Positions 9,629 to 20,783 of a stretch of DNA of 64,000 bases are shown here, in pieces. A program made the position numbers and the translations under genes. Source of the DNA: Climacium dendroides (Eukaryota; Streptophyta; Bryopsida; Hypnales; Climaciaceae); NCBI GenBank assembly GCA_950106755.1, contig OX467090.1:13391489-13455488 (forward strand), written 5' to 3'. How positions within the stretch are numbered: the first letter of the stretch is position 1; each line of letters starts with the position of its first letter. The notes beneath the pieces were generated by a model. It saw only the letters and a program-made list of their open reading frames with translations. It made no database searches and had not been told where the DNA came from.

Positions 9629-12600
9629 ATGGCTGAAAATGGAGGTTCAGGTGCATACGCAGCAGACTTGGGATCCATTCGGGAAGCGAGAGAGCGCATT
9701 GCTGCTCACATTCACATGACGCCTGTCATGAGTTCGGGAACATTGGATGAGATTGCTGGGTGTCGCTTGTTCTTCAAATGCGAGCTTCTGCAAAAAGGGT
9801 ATGGGGTGGGTGGGTGTGATTTGTGATTTCTCTGGGTTTTAGGGTTTAGGGTTTAAGGTTTTTTAAGGTTGAAGGTTAAGGACGGTATTGGATATTGCTT
9901 ATTGGTAATTTGGTTTAATTCATGGGAATGTGGAATGTTGCAGTGGTGCTTTTAAGTTCCGAGGAGCTTGTAATGCTGTTCTTTCATTGTCTGATGAGGA
10001 TGCGGAGAAAGGTGTTCTCACCCACAGCAGGTTTGATTTCACAACTTTACTGACTTTTCTTATTAGTGAGGGCGGAAAATTAGCGTCGCTTAGAAAATTA
10101 GAAAACTAGTGTCACCCACAACAAAATTTATTGGCTCTGGACCGCAGGGAAGGAGACTTTGCATCGACAGAAGCTATACAAGGAATCTTGAGTAGGTAGC
10201 TTACTTGAAAGGTGTGCCAATGCTATAGGGTCAGAGCCAATCGTAGGAAGGTGCTTGGTTCTGTGGAAATTAGTTCCGTGGAAATCAGTTCAATACAGTA
10301 GTATTTATTTCAACCTGCACTACTTGAAAATAGTGTGACTTTGGTAGATTAGTGTCACATGCAGATGCACAGTTTTGTTTCTCTTTAGGGAGTGGAAATT
10401 TTTTTAAGAGAATATTGTACGGTAGGTGCTGCACCGAAAGCTTATCAGTGTCTGCTGTGGCTTGCAATCAATCTGAAGGCCTTGTCTCCGTACGTGGTGC
10501 TTGTGTTCCTGTAAAGTAGAGAATACTCTTTATGTCAGTTTAACCAATATGTATGAGAGCTCACTCAATAATTTAACTGACTGGAGAGATCACTTTGGGT
10601 GCAAGAGAGAAACTTTCTTGACTGAGATCAAATTGTATTCTCACTCAATGTATTGGATGAATTCTTGGGGAATAGTGTGAGTGCAATATTGAAACAATGT
10701 AATAGTGTGAATGCAATAGTTTAAGAATCTAATAGTGTGAGAGTCTTCAGTTTAAAAGCATTCCCACAGCAGTCCATGACAATGTCAGTTGAAGGAACAA
10801 CTCTGTAACCTAGGAGACCCAAACTGGACCTGATTTAGTTTTTTAGCACTTCTGAGTTGACGATTTGGGGGCTTCCTTTCGTTCCAATTTATTTAAATTT
10901 TTGATCGACACATGCATTGTTCTTCACCGATTCTGGTGATATAGCTTTGGTCTGTCTGAATTATGTATTTTGATGATATGATCTATCTAAGTGATCATAT
11001 TAATACCGTGAGACCTCGGTCCTTTATGCTCTGTCGTTTGTAACCACTTTCTATGGAGTCAATTTTGTATTACTTGCGAATCTGAATTTGTAGGCGACTG
11101 GATATGAAGTGGCAATCATGCAGCTGCAGTGGCGTTGGCTGCGAGGATGCGGGGAATTCCGGCCTACATAGTGATGCCCAGAAATGCACCCACTTGTAAG
11201 TTGAAAAATGTCGAGCGTTATGGAGGCCTCATCACTGTTTGTGAACCCACGCTTGAATCGAGGGAGCTCACAGCCGCTCGTATGCAAGAAGAAACGGGCG
11301 CTGCCTTGATTCATCCATTCAATGACCCTCGAATTATCAGGTGAGTGCAATGATATATTTTGTAGCCCCATCTGAATCAGTGATTTTTTACAATATGATA
11401 GATCAAGGGGATCATGATTGAAACCAGGAATCCTATGTCCTTTAGTGGTTAATTTTCACTTATGAAATGAGAAGCTTTCTGAGAAGAAAATGTCGTATAA
11501 GTTCCTTGTCGATAATGTCTTCAATTCACTTGCATCAATGATGGACAATGTCTAAGGTGTGTAACTTCCCAAATTATATACCGGTACAGAATGTTTAACT
11601 TGGAAACCAAAAATCGATTTTACTTTTAAAGCATGTTTCCGTTATTCCCAAATGTAGGACATGATATCTTCTCTCCAGATACAGTTCATTACCTTTCTTG
11701 TAAGCTTTATAAATGATTTTTTTAGTTCCTATAGCTGTAGACGTACCCACTTCTGACCATTTGGGGACTCGGTGTGATGGTGGTAGTGGGCAAGGCACAG
11801 TAGCGCTGGAATTTTTGGAGCAAGTGCCGCAGCTGGACGTCATCATTGTTCCTATCAGTGGTAAGCCTATCCAGCAGCACATGTAATCTTCATGACTAGC
11901 AATTCAATGGCATAGCAAAATATAATTGTGATGTTATACACTATTTTGCCTGATCCCGTTTTAGTACGAAAACCAGAATCTCTGCAGCTTTAGGAGCATG
12001 TGCTCAAAACGATTTTGCAGGTATTGGGATCGGCAGTTTCAAGCAGATTTCTACTCTTGAAGTTGTCACATTCGTAGTATTCTTGAGAGATTTCGTTCAA
12101 CACCTCTGAATTGGCATGAAATTGAATCCGACACATTTATTTTTGCAAAGCTCAAGCCAAGGGGCCATTGGTTTCACATGCGAGAATATGTTACAATTTT
12201 TGTTGATTTTCTCTGATGGGCATAACTTTGCTCTAAACAACTCTTTGTTCTCAAAAAGTGTCGAGCGACTACTACTCAAGAATGTTAATATGCATACTGA
12301 TTGACAGGAGGAGGTCTAATATCTGGAATTGCCCTTGCTGCCAAGGCTCTGAAGCCTAGTGTCCAAATCATTGCAGCCGAACCATCAGGAGCAGATGACG
12401 CAGCTCAGTCGAAGACTGCCGGGCACGTTATTCCCATGCTGCGTCCCAACACCATCGCAGATGGGCTACGAGCTTCATTGGGTGACCTTACATGGTAAAC
12501 TTGGTCAATTTCCTTTCCCTTTCTCCTTGGCAAATTAGGTGAAACCTCTCTAGTATTTTACTTCCACAAATTGAAATAAGTCTGTAACCCCTTCTTCTAA

Positions 12601-12919
12601 TTTAACAGTGACTCTAATATTGCACCGTCACTACTACGGTAAATCTCTGATAAGTTGTTTGATGATCGTCGTCTGCAGGCCTGTGGTGCGTGATCTTGTA
12701 AGTGAGGTCATCACCGTTGAAGACGAGGACATTATTGACGCTGCGAAGTTGTGTTTTGAGGTCTTGAAATTGACCGTGGAGCCCAGTGGTGCCATTGGAC
12801 TTGCCGTTTTGCTAGCCAAAAAGAGCAGTCGTCTCCGAGGGAAGAACGTAGGCGTAGTGCTTTCAGGTGGAAATGTAGACTTGGGATCTTTATGGGCAGC
12901 TTGGAAGCAAAAATCTTAA
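9629..12919 (+). CDS. SR: serine racemase (PLP-dependent, fold type II)
   Basis: Interconverts L- and D-serine and can dehydrate serine; cytosolic PLP enzyme. Six coding exons read from splice motifs: 9,629-9,798; 9,944-10,030; 11,110-11,340; 11,787-11,860; 12,308-12,494; 12,679-12,919. They join in frame to 329 residues, the usual family length. The PLP lysine is K61 in GAFKFRG. HSSGNHA at 84-90 holds S86, equivalent to the catalytic serine that separates racemases from threonine dehydratases, which have alanine there. The PLP-phosphate glycine loop SGGGL is at about 187-191. The C-terminal part has VEPSGAIG and VLSGGNVD. The start is the first ATG after a pyrimidine-rich leader. Intron 1 holds a telo-box and intron 2 is about 1.08 kb. 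An inverted-repeat element begins 38 bases after the stop. Family call is firm; substrate specificity is inferred from S86. Confidence 0.93.
9836..9856 (+). promoter_or_regulatory. telo-box (plant telomere-like motif) in intron 1
   Basis: TTTTAGGGTTTAGGGTTTAA is two to three units of the plant telomere repeat TTTAGGG. Such telo-boxes are frequent in plant promoters and first introns, where they can bind telomere-repeat factors. Here it lies about 40 bases into intron 1 of serine racemase. A second short one is at about 15,437-15,452. Confidence 0.6.
10671..10745. repeat. 30-bp tandem repeat in serine racemase intron 2
   Basis: AATAGTGTGA recurs at exactly 10,671, 10,701 and 10,731. The first two units also share GTGCAATA/ATGCAATA. 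Lies within intron 2 and has no visible coding or splicing role. Confidence 0.75.
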
Positions 12920-12957
12920 TCTTTCCAGAGGAAATATTATCATTGTTTTATGTGACA

Positions 12958-13366
12958 TAGGTGGAGCCACCCATAACCAATAACTTAAGCCATAGTGAAC
13001 ATGATCTACAACAGTATTTGGGAAAGCAAATATTTACAAAAGTGCAAAGATAGAAATGGTGCAGATAGCAAAAAATTTGGTGAATTTACAGCTTGAACTG
13101 AAATTACTATAAATTGTGAAGCCTGAAGTTGGGCTCAACCCATGTCCAATGTCTAGAGTCTTACAGAATTGATCACTGGGAGAGTACTTGTAGGTAACAC
13201 ACAAAAGGAGGCACAAATTTCATGGCAATGTCGAGACCACATTGGTTACAGAACCCAGTTTTTTTTAATTCAGAATTAATGCAAATGAGTCCCACCTTCT
13301 CTTGGATTTCAGACACCCTACTCACTGCCTAGGGGGCAGTGGTTGGTAATGGGTGGCTCCACCTTA
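12958..13366. mobile_element. MITE with AGGTGGAGCCACCCAT inverted ends
   Basis: The left end TAGGTGGAGCCACCCATAAC is the inverted copy of the right end, which reads GGTTGGTAATGGGTGGCTCC then ACCTTA. The element is about 409 bases and non-coding. Interior blocks (TTGAACTGAAATTACTATRAA, CCAATGTCTAGAG) recur in the element at 15,986 and in the repeat near 62,520-62,640, so they form one family. It starts 38 bases after the serine racemase stop codon, inside the probable 3' UTR. TA at the borders suggests a mariner/Stowaway-type insertion; the left border is not clean. Confidence 0.75.
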
Positions 13367-14229
13367 GTCCTTGTGTATCCTTGTCCATGAACTAAGTCAA
13401 CTCTGTTGCTTTCTGAGAGATTGTAGTATTTGATAGCTTTTGCTGTTTCTTGAGCAAATTTCATGCGCCTCATTGCTATAATTTGAATTAAATTCTTTAA
13501 ATTGCATACCAGAGACACATAAACCCTAACAATGTTTTCAAGAAAATGATAACGCAGAAATCATCAACCCTATTCAGGTTTCACATATCAATCCAAAATT
13601 ATCACCAATATCTTTTCTATACTTGGAACAAGAGAAAAGAATACATCTGTGAATGCATTCAAAATTTGAAACATTGAAAGTGTACTTGAGAGCCAATTTT
13701 CAAAAGCTGAAACACGGAGATGAAATAGTAGCACAAACACTTAAATCTATACTAATGCAAAAAACCATCAACAACTTAAATCATCAACCCCGTCCTATAA
13801 GTCTCAAATTTCATAAAGTAACCAATCCTTCCACACTCTATGAAAACAAAAGATTCTTAGGAATGAACTCAAGATTCATAGCATTTGAAATTGCACTAGC
13901 GAATCAATAATCACAAAGTGAAAAAAAAAAGATTTTGATCTACAACAATTTCATAAAATCTTCTTTGATGAACGTAGATACAAATTGCAATGATAAAACA
14001 CACATGTCTAATCTAAATTCTTGCAAGATTTCACCAAAACAATCAATCCTATTCTTAACTTTCAATTTCAAATTTCACATATCAATCCAAAATCACCCTT
14101 GACGTCCTTCTACAATCATTGAAAGCAACAATTTCCTACAAATGAATCCCAAATCTATAAACTAAAATTGTTTTAGTGAGACAATTCTCAAAACTTGAAA
14201 AAAATAGAGGTCAATTTTGAACCCTCCCA
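13367..14229. other. AT-rich intergenic DNA
   Basis: No gene supported. The strings TTTCACATATCAATCCAAAAT near 13,580 and 14,075 are repeated about 495 bases apart, suggesting an old internal duplication. The 85-codon open frame from 13,653 has no recognisable motif. Confidence 0.5.
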
Positions 14230-15375
14230 ATTCATAAAACCTCGTCGAATGTATCCATATCCATGAGTTGAATTTAAATAGCCACAGAGCTCAACATTGC
14301 TGAAGAATGAATAAGGCGATAGGATTGATAATGGTTTGCAATTAGGATTGTGCACTAAAAGATGTTTATATATGTCAAAGAGGTGTAATGAATGGCCACC
14401 TAACAAATGTCAACTTCCAACACTACTTTTCAAAGAATGTCCTTCAAATTAGGCCCACCTACAAACTCCATTACTGCAAATTTCGAATCCTTCAAATTTG
14501 AGATTTAAATAGCTATGGAGTTCAACATCACTAAAGAATGAATGAGGCAATAGGATTGATGGTTTGCAATTGGGATTGTGCACTAAAAGAGGTTTATGCA
14601 TGTCAAAGAGGAGTAATGAATGGCCACCTAACAAATGTCAACTTCCAACACTACAGTACTCCATACTCCATTACTGCAAATTTCAAATCCTCCAAATTCA
14701 AAATTTAAATAGCCACAAAGCTCAACATTGCTCAAGAATAAATAAGACGATAGGATCAATGGTTTGCAATTGAAACTGTGCACTAAAAGATGTTTTCGCA
14801 TGTCAAAGAAGTGTAATGAATGGCCACCTAACAAGTGTCAACTTCCAACACTATTTTTCAAGGAATATTCTTCAAATTGGGCCCATCTACAAACTCCATT
14901 ACTACAAATTTCAAACCCTCCAAATTCAAAATTTAAATAGCCACAAAGTTCAACATCACTCCAGAAGATAGGATCGATGGTTTGCAATTGGGACTGTGCA
15001 CTAAAAGATGTTAATGCATGATTGTCAAAGAGGTGTGATGAAATGACCACCTAACAAATGTCAACTTCCAACACCAACTTTTCAAAGAATATTCTTCAAA
15101 TTGGGCCCACCTACAAACTCCATTACTGCAAATTTCAACCCCCCCCCAAATTCGAAATTTAAACAGCCACGGAGCTCTATATCACCAAAGAATCAATAAG
15201 GCGATAGGATCGATGGTTTGCAATTGGGACTGTGCACTAAAAGAGGTTTATGCATGATTGTCAAAGAGGTGTAATGAAATGGCCACCTAACAAATGTCAA
15301 CTTCCAACCCTACTTTTCAAAGAAATGTCCTTCAAATCGGGCCCACCTACAAACTCCATTGCTGCAAGTTATGTA
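14230..15375. repeat. tandem array, five units of 200-236 bp
   Basis: GTGCACTAAAAG recurs at 14,350, 14,578, 14,778, 14,996 and 15,232. Each unit also carries GGTTTGCAATTGGGAYTGTG, TGTCAAAGAGGTGTAATGAA, GGCCACCTAACAAATGTCAA and CCACCTACAAACTCCATTA. Minus-strand frames beginning MLGGHSL recur in most units, but units differ by small indels that break the frames, so I read this as a non-coding satellite-like array. The last unit runs into a GC-richer segment at 15,440. Confidence 0.85.
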
Positions 15376-15985
15376 CAAAGAAAGAGAGGTTCTACTCATA
15401 TTATTGGTAACTATGAGCTTCACTCACTCTATTTGTAGCCAATCTAGGGTTTAGGGTTTAGTCCAACTAAACCAAGGACGACGAACGAATTCCTCTATCC
15501 AGTTCCGTCCTCCGTCCGTCGTCCATGTGAAAACTATCATCCATCCACGCGACAGACAACCGACTGTCGTCCGTCCGTCCATCCATCCGACAGAATGTCA
15601 TCCATCCGTTACGTTATCCGTCCTGGCGTGGACGGAGGCGAGACTTTCTCGTGGCGCAGTCCACGTGGCCTGGAGGTTTCCGACAACGACACGTTGCCTT
15701 GGGATTGGACAGCCCGCCAAAGTTGCCAGAGACTGACTGACCTTTATGGTCAGCAGATGTTCAGCTGTCTGGGGGACCCCGGCCTTGACTTTAAAGTTAG
15801 GTTCACTCAGCACTTGAGAATTTTATTTTTTATTTTTAAAAGTTGTTGTTTGAACTTTTTACATAAAGTAGCTATAGAGGAGGGTCACCACATTGATGTC
15901 GAATAATTTAATCAAAAACAGAATTTGATAATTGTTCCAAGCTTAATTATTAAAAAATTGACATTGAATTTGAATAAATATCAAA
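15376..15985. other. GC-richer segment with telo-box and CCGT/CCAT microsatellite
   Basis: After the array comes a TAGGGTTTAGGGTTTAG telo-box near 15,437-15,452, then CCGTCC/CCATCC-rich low-complexity DNA at about 15,499-15,615. A GC-balanced piece follows to 15,790. Promoter-like composition, but no gene follows on either strand that I can support; the 103-codon open frame from 15,595 has no recognised motif. Confidence 0.5.
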
Positions 15986-16416
15986 GTAAGGTGAAGGCAT
16001 CCATAACCGATCAAATAAACAATTCTAGACATGATCTAGAGTAGTGCAAGGCAAAGCAAATATTTTTAGAGGTGCATTGACAAGGATTTTCTTTGCAACA
16101 TTTTTGGTAATTTTATTGCTTGAATTGAAATTACTATGAACTTTGAAAGGCAAAAAGCACTCTGGATCCTTAGCCTATATTTAGACTTTTTAAATTTTGA
16201 TCATTCAAGAACTATTTTCTTGATTATTAGTGTTCCTTACTTTCTTGCTCGCTACTTTGGGACATGTGCCATGAATTTAAGAGTCCAAACCTTGAAAAGA
16301 AGAAAAAAGCACATTCTAAAGCTTCATTTGGAAATTTGTTCCAACCTTGGTTGGAAATATTGCATCCTATTGATTGTTGATGGGGTGTTGGTTAGAAATG
16401 GGTGCCTTCACCTTAA
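15986..16416. mobile_element. MITE with TAAGGTGAAGGC inverted ends
   Basis: The left end TAAGGTGAAGGCATCCATAA mirrors the right end, which reads TTAGAAATGGGTGCCTTCAC then CTTAA. About 430 bases. Interior TTGAATTGAAATTACTATGAA and flanking strings match the MITE at 12,958 and the repeat near 62,530, making these one family. Borders fit TA|AGGTG...CACCT|TA. Confidence 0.75.
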
Positions 16417-16558
16417 TTTGGTAACTAACTTTGAAAGCGATTTAAATAAGTGGGTTTTAAAATGAGAAGAAAAGATATTTATACAAGTGGGGTGGTAAGA
16501 GGTAGAACAATCCATAAAGGACATTAGGATTAGTAGGAGTTATGTCAACCGTCCATAG

Positions 16559-16774
16559 TTAACCCCTAAAGGAGTGAAGGCCCATTGTCCCTTTGGAGTA
16601 CAAAATGGATTTCGGGCAGGTTTTTATGAACTTAAGTTTTAGTAAAAAAATTTGAAACTTTATCATAAGATAGAAAAAATTATATTTCTTTTTTGTTTCC
16701 TTAAGTAAATGCAGCCAAAATGGCAATTTTAAGTGTTTTGGATAGAAAAATGGCCTTGGATCTTTAGGGATTAA
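16559..16774. mobile_element. 216-bp TTAACCCCTAAAG element
   Basis: The left end TTAACCCCTAAAGGAGTGAA and the right end, reading CTTGGATCTTTAGGGATTAA, are inverted. Left and right subterminal blocks match those of the 962-bp element at 450, so this is a deletion form of the same family. Non-coding. Confidence 0.65.
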
Positions 16775-18255
16775 ATCAAAAGTAGGAATTGTGTTCCAAG
16801 TGGAACTTCAAACCTCATTTATGTGTAGTAGAATAATTTTTTTCAAAAAACTTTAAACTTAGTGAAAAATCAAGCTAACTTTCATCTCCAAAAATTTTTT
16901 TGGAGATTTTGGACCTCCAATTAAAACTTACAGACAAATTTCAGAGAGAGTTTGGAAGGGACATTTTCTTTGACATTTTCAAATATCTACTTTGAACTTT
17001 ATTCATATCTTTTGATTGGAGGCTCAAAATCATAAATAGATTTTTGAAAATGGAATTTATCTTGATTCTACAACCTTTTTTAGTTCAAAGTTTTATAAGA
17101 AATAATAATTCTACTATGCCAAAATGAGGTATGAAATATTTCACTTTGAACACAATTCTTGTGTTTTTAACAATGAGCGGTCAAGCTCTCATCCTCAAAT
17201 TGTCCCATACCCTTTGAGAATTCATGACAAACACTGGATTTCATTATAAAACAACCTCTCCATCCTTTATTCATATCAAATGTCAGGGAAATAATTCTTC
17301 TACTTTGCCATGAAGAATATTTTAGATGGTAATTGGTATTTGAATTTTTTCTGGATAGTTTCCAAGTAACATTCAACATTTTCTTTTTCTTGACAACTTG
17401 GCCATTTAATTTTTGTTGAATTCAACAATCTTTCTTGTTCATTATTATTATTTTTAATTTAAAATAATTATTTTTTGTCGACCTTGATCTAAAGCTATAG
17501 TTGACCCATAGGTTGAAGGGCTATAGAACACTTCAACTACCTTGGCATGGTACCAATATTTTTATTTCTAATACTTTTACTTCTACTTTCACTTTTGTTT
17601 TTTTCAAATTTTGTAAAGTTTAAGTGCCTAGAATCACTCTCAAGACTTTTTCTACTTGTATTTGATTTTATAGGACAAAAGAAAGATCAATGTGAATGAT
17701 GAATGTAGACAATACCAATGAGGTATTTGCTCTTATAAACCTTGCTCTTTTACAGAGTTTTCTATTTTTTATTTTTTTGAAAAAAAAGACTTTTTTTGAA
17801 AATAGCTCAATGATTCCTACCCTCCCACCTACAATGGAAATGAAGAGGTTTGAAATGTAGATTTGATATATCTTAAGATATTAATACTTAAATAGGCAAT
17901 AAACTCAAAAAATCTTAGAATTGTCAATCTTGTTGAATTAGATATCTTTTTTGCTACTAGAAGGCATCCAATTTCCCAATGCAAGGACCATTTTTGATAA
18001 GGTAGGGTGCTCTAAAAGTGATCAATGACATAGAAGGACATTTTGCTTTCCTTTAATGTACCAACATTGTACATTTGAGGAGTAGGGCACTTTTAGTAAT
18101 CCCTACATTTCAACTTCAAAACTTCGCAACTTATCCCACAAATGTCTAGAAAGTATGAAATGACTTGGGTTAGTTGCCAATTCCATTTTTCTTCCTATGA
18201 AAAATATTGACAATTCTTTCAAGGAGTTTAGCTTCCCCCCGAATGCAATCATCTC
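16775..18255. other. AT-rich intergenic DNA, no gene seen
   Basis: No recognisable coding frame. Near 18,001-18,090 are TAAGGTAGGGTGCTCTAAAA and GTACATTTGAGGAGTAGGGC, fragments of dispersed repeats also seen near 135-250 and 39,065. Confidence 0.5.
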
Positions 18256-18973
18256 TTAACCCCTAAATGCCTAAGCAACCATATATGGTCACTCCAAAAT
18301 TTCAGGCTTGTTTTGGTGTGGGCAATTAAATTCCTTTTATTGGTTTATAATTTTTTATAGGTAATATTGAGGTTAACTATTGGAAGCTTTTATTTTTCAC
18401 TGAAAAATGAAAGTATTTGATTTTTGAGAAGTCCTCAAAGGTATATATGTACCATTTGTGGAAGAGAAAGGCTTGCCAATTTTACTCAATTTCTTGACTT
18501 TGAACAAAGGTTGCCAATTTCACTTGATTTGAGATCTAAGAAATTGTACTTATCCATTTGCTTTGAAAATGGTCCCAATGGAAAGTGTAAAGTGTTTTCA
18601 TGATTTTCACCATTGAAAGTTTTAAACTTGTGAGTGTTGATTTGGAGTTTTTTGCAATTTTTACTTATAAAAAAATTGCATTTCAACAATTGCAAGGTGG
18701 ATTGTGTAACAAGTTTGATAGCTTTCACATGAAATTAAGTTTTTTGAAAGTGCATTTTAGTGTACTAACACTATTTGTAGTTGTTCATGTCACCTCCCAT
18801 CCCCCAAAACTTTTATATGCAAATTTCTGAAACATCGTAGGGAAGGGCAACATACTAAAAATAAAATGCTAAAAAATAAATTTCTTTGCTTCATTGGAGA
18901 TAACTATAAGTCCATGCTCTTTTTTCATAGGAAAAATATCCATAGAACTTAGGTTTAGGGCAGTTAGGGGTTA
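18256..18973. mobile_element. 718-bp TTAACCCCTAAATGCC element
   Basis: The left end TTAACCCCTAAATGCCTAAG mirrors the right end (complement TTAACCCCTAACTGCCCTAA). The interior has short open frames on both strands (76-80 codons) without known motifs. Same terminal class as the 650-bp family at 24,972, 40,547 and 61,384, but the interior looks different. Confidence 0.55.
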
Positions 18974-19316
18974 AAAAGTCACTTTAAAAGCATACCAAGG
19001 TAGTTTGTTCTAAAATTGCCCCTATTATTAGTTAGAGAACGGAGATGAGGTGAATCTTAAATGGACCACTTCAGCCATCAAATGAATTGGAAAAAAAATC
19101 TATTTTTTTAATTGCAAGAACCAATCATTGTCTTTAATTTCCTCACATTTCTTCACAAGTTGTTTACGGACAGATATTAAAAAAAACCATGGTGACAAAT
19201 AGGTGCCTACATCCCAAATCTTTGAAAATTTATAGGTAATTCAAAAATGCTTGAAAAAAATACAAAACCACTTGTGTTAAGTTCCACATTTGTTTTTCTT
19301 TCTCTATAAAATGGTC

Positions 19317-19636
19317 TAAGGTAGAAACACCCAAAACCGTCCTTGTACCTAATCTTTATCCCATAGAGTGCCCTTAAAGTGTCCCTAGAATTCCATTAAT
19401 GTGTCTTACACATGTTTAACATTGATTTGTTGATGCACTTGAAGGACACATACTGCATTCTGATTTGCTAACAGCTGAATTTTGCGCAGTTCAGTTTCAG
19501 GTGCACCTATGGGACAGTTCCAATGGTTTAGAGACCCGCCACTTTGGAAAATCATAAAAATTACATACCACATCGAATATATGCCTCTAACTATGCTGAA
19601 TTGCTTAAAGTAACGATTTTGGGTGTTTCTACTTTA
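19317..19636. mobile_element. 320-bp MITE with TAAGGTAGAAACACCC inverted ends
   Basis: The left end TAAGGTAGAAACACCCAAAA mirrors the right end, which reads CGATTTTGGGTGTTTCTACT then TTA. Non-coding. Seventy-five bases further lies a second element with related ends (19,711-19,986). Confidence 0.8.
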
Positions 19637-19710
19637 AAAAACACTTTTTGTCCATGAAAACCTATAAAAAAAAAAGGCGGAGCAGCCCTGAAATGGTCTC
19701 TTTTAGAGCA

Positions 19711-19986
19711 TAAGGTAGGTACACCCAAATGTGCCACTGACCTTAAACCGCCATCTATACCATACGTACATCTCCAAAATCAGTTCTGTACCTATGCAGA
19801 AGAAACGCTTTCAGAACCAAACTTTGTTCCTTAATAACTTTTGCATACAGTATCTAAATGCCACGTTCTTTGGTGCGTTGGAACCTCCTTTCACTTGCCA
19901 ACAAGAACATATGAAATTTTTACCAATCCAATATTAGGAAATAGGCTCAGTAGCAATTAGTGGCGGTTTTGGGTGTACCCACCTTG
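19711..19986. mobile_element. 276-bp MITE with TAAGGTAGGTACACCC inverted ends
   Basis: The left end TAAGGTAGGTACACCCAAAT mirrors the right end, which reads GGCGGTTTTGGGTGTACCCA then CCTT. Its terminal sequence is a variant of the neighbour at 19,317. A 68-codon open frame inside has no known motif. Confidence 0.75.
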
Positions 19987-20427
19987 TATATAAATTTCTC
20001 AGCAGCCGACTTGGAACCTTGGAAAGCAGACACGTGGGTACAGTGCTGTGCCTCCCTTTTGAGCTAGTGTCAGTAGTGAACTAATAAGTGAAAAATTGTC
20101 GGAGTTGGGCTTATGATGGAGGCACATGCACATACCCTATGTTTGGGAAGAACCGGTGGCTAGTTCAAAGTTAGCTGATGAAATTGGGAAAAAATTTTGG
20201 TTGTAATTTGAAAACATCAGCAAAAAAAACAGTGGAAAAATCTTTTTTTAAATGAAAAATAAAGAAAAATAACCGGACTCCATACTTGCAAAAACTGGTT
20301 CAATTTGGGAATTGAAGGAAAATAGACAGTAAGACTCGAAAAACTTCTTGAACATTGGACATGGTGCTTTGTATCTTGATCATTCTCATAGTTTCTACAT
20401 TGGTTACTCAGCAAGGGCTTAAGGAAG

Positions 20428-20783
20428 AAGACCCTATTTGCACCATGTGACTATTTGTGCCACTTCATGGCTATTATGTATGAGTAGGAGCATTTGGGAT
20501 AATTTTTGGGGTTTTACCAAATAGTTTTTGTAATTCCCATGTTGAAATGTTTTTTCAAGTACCATGGTCATTTTTTCTCTATTTTTTACTCTAGATACAA
20601 ATTTTTTAGATTTTTTCTCTAGGTTTTTTCAGAGATTTTCAAATTGCAATGATTTTTTCTCCAATTCCATCATGGCTAAAAATGAACTAACTAGTGATTC
20701 TCCTTGAACATTGGTTTGTAGTATGCAATTGAAACTTTCAAAAGTATTGTACTAATACGTAGTGGCGCAAATAGGGTGTCTTT
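20428..20783. mobile_element. short inverted-repeat element, ends AAGACCCTATTTGCACCA
   Basis: The left end near 20,428 (AAGACCCTATTTGCACCA) is inverted at about 20,763-20,783 (TGGCGCAAATAGGGTGTCTT). A second, weaker inverted copy of the same string follows at about 20,793-20,816 (GTACAAATTGGGTCTCTTGT), suggesting nesting or an internal end duplication. Family unknown. Confidence 0.5.

Noticed and set aside
14188..15050. Set of small minus-strand genes starting MLGGHSL
   Set aside because: They come from tandem repeat units whose indels break the frames; no support for translation.
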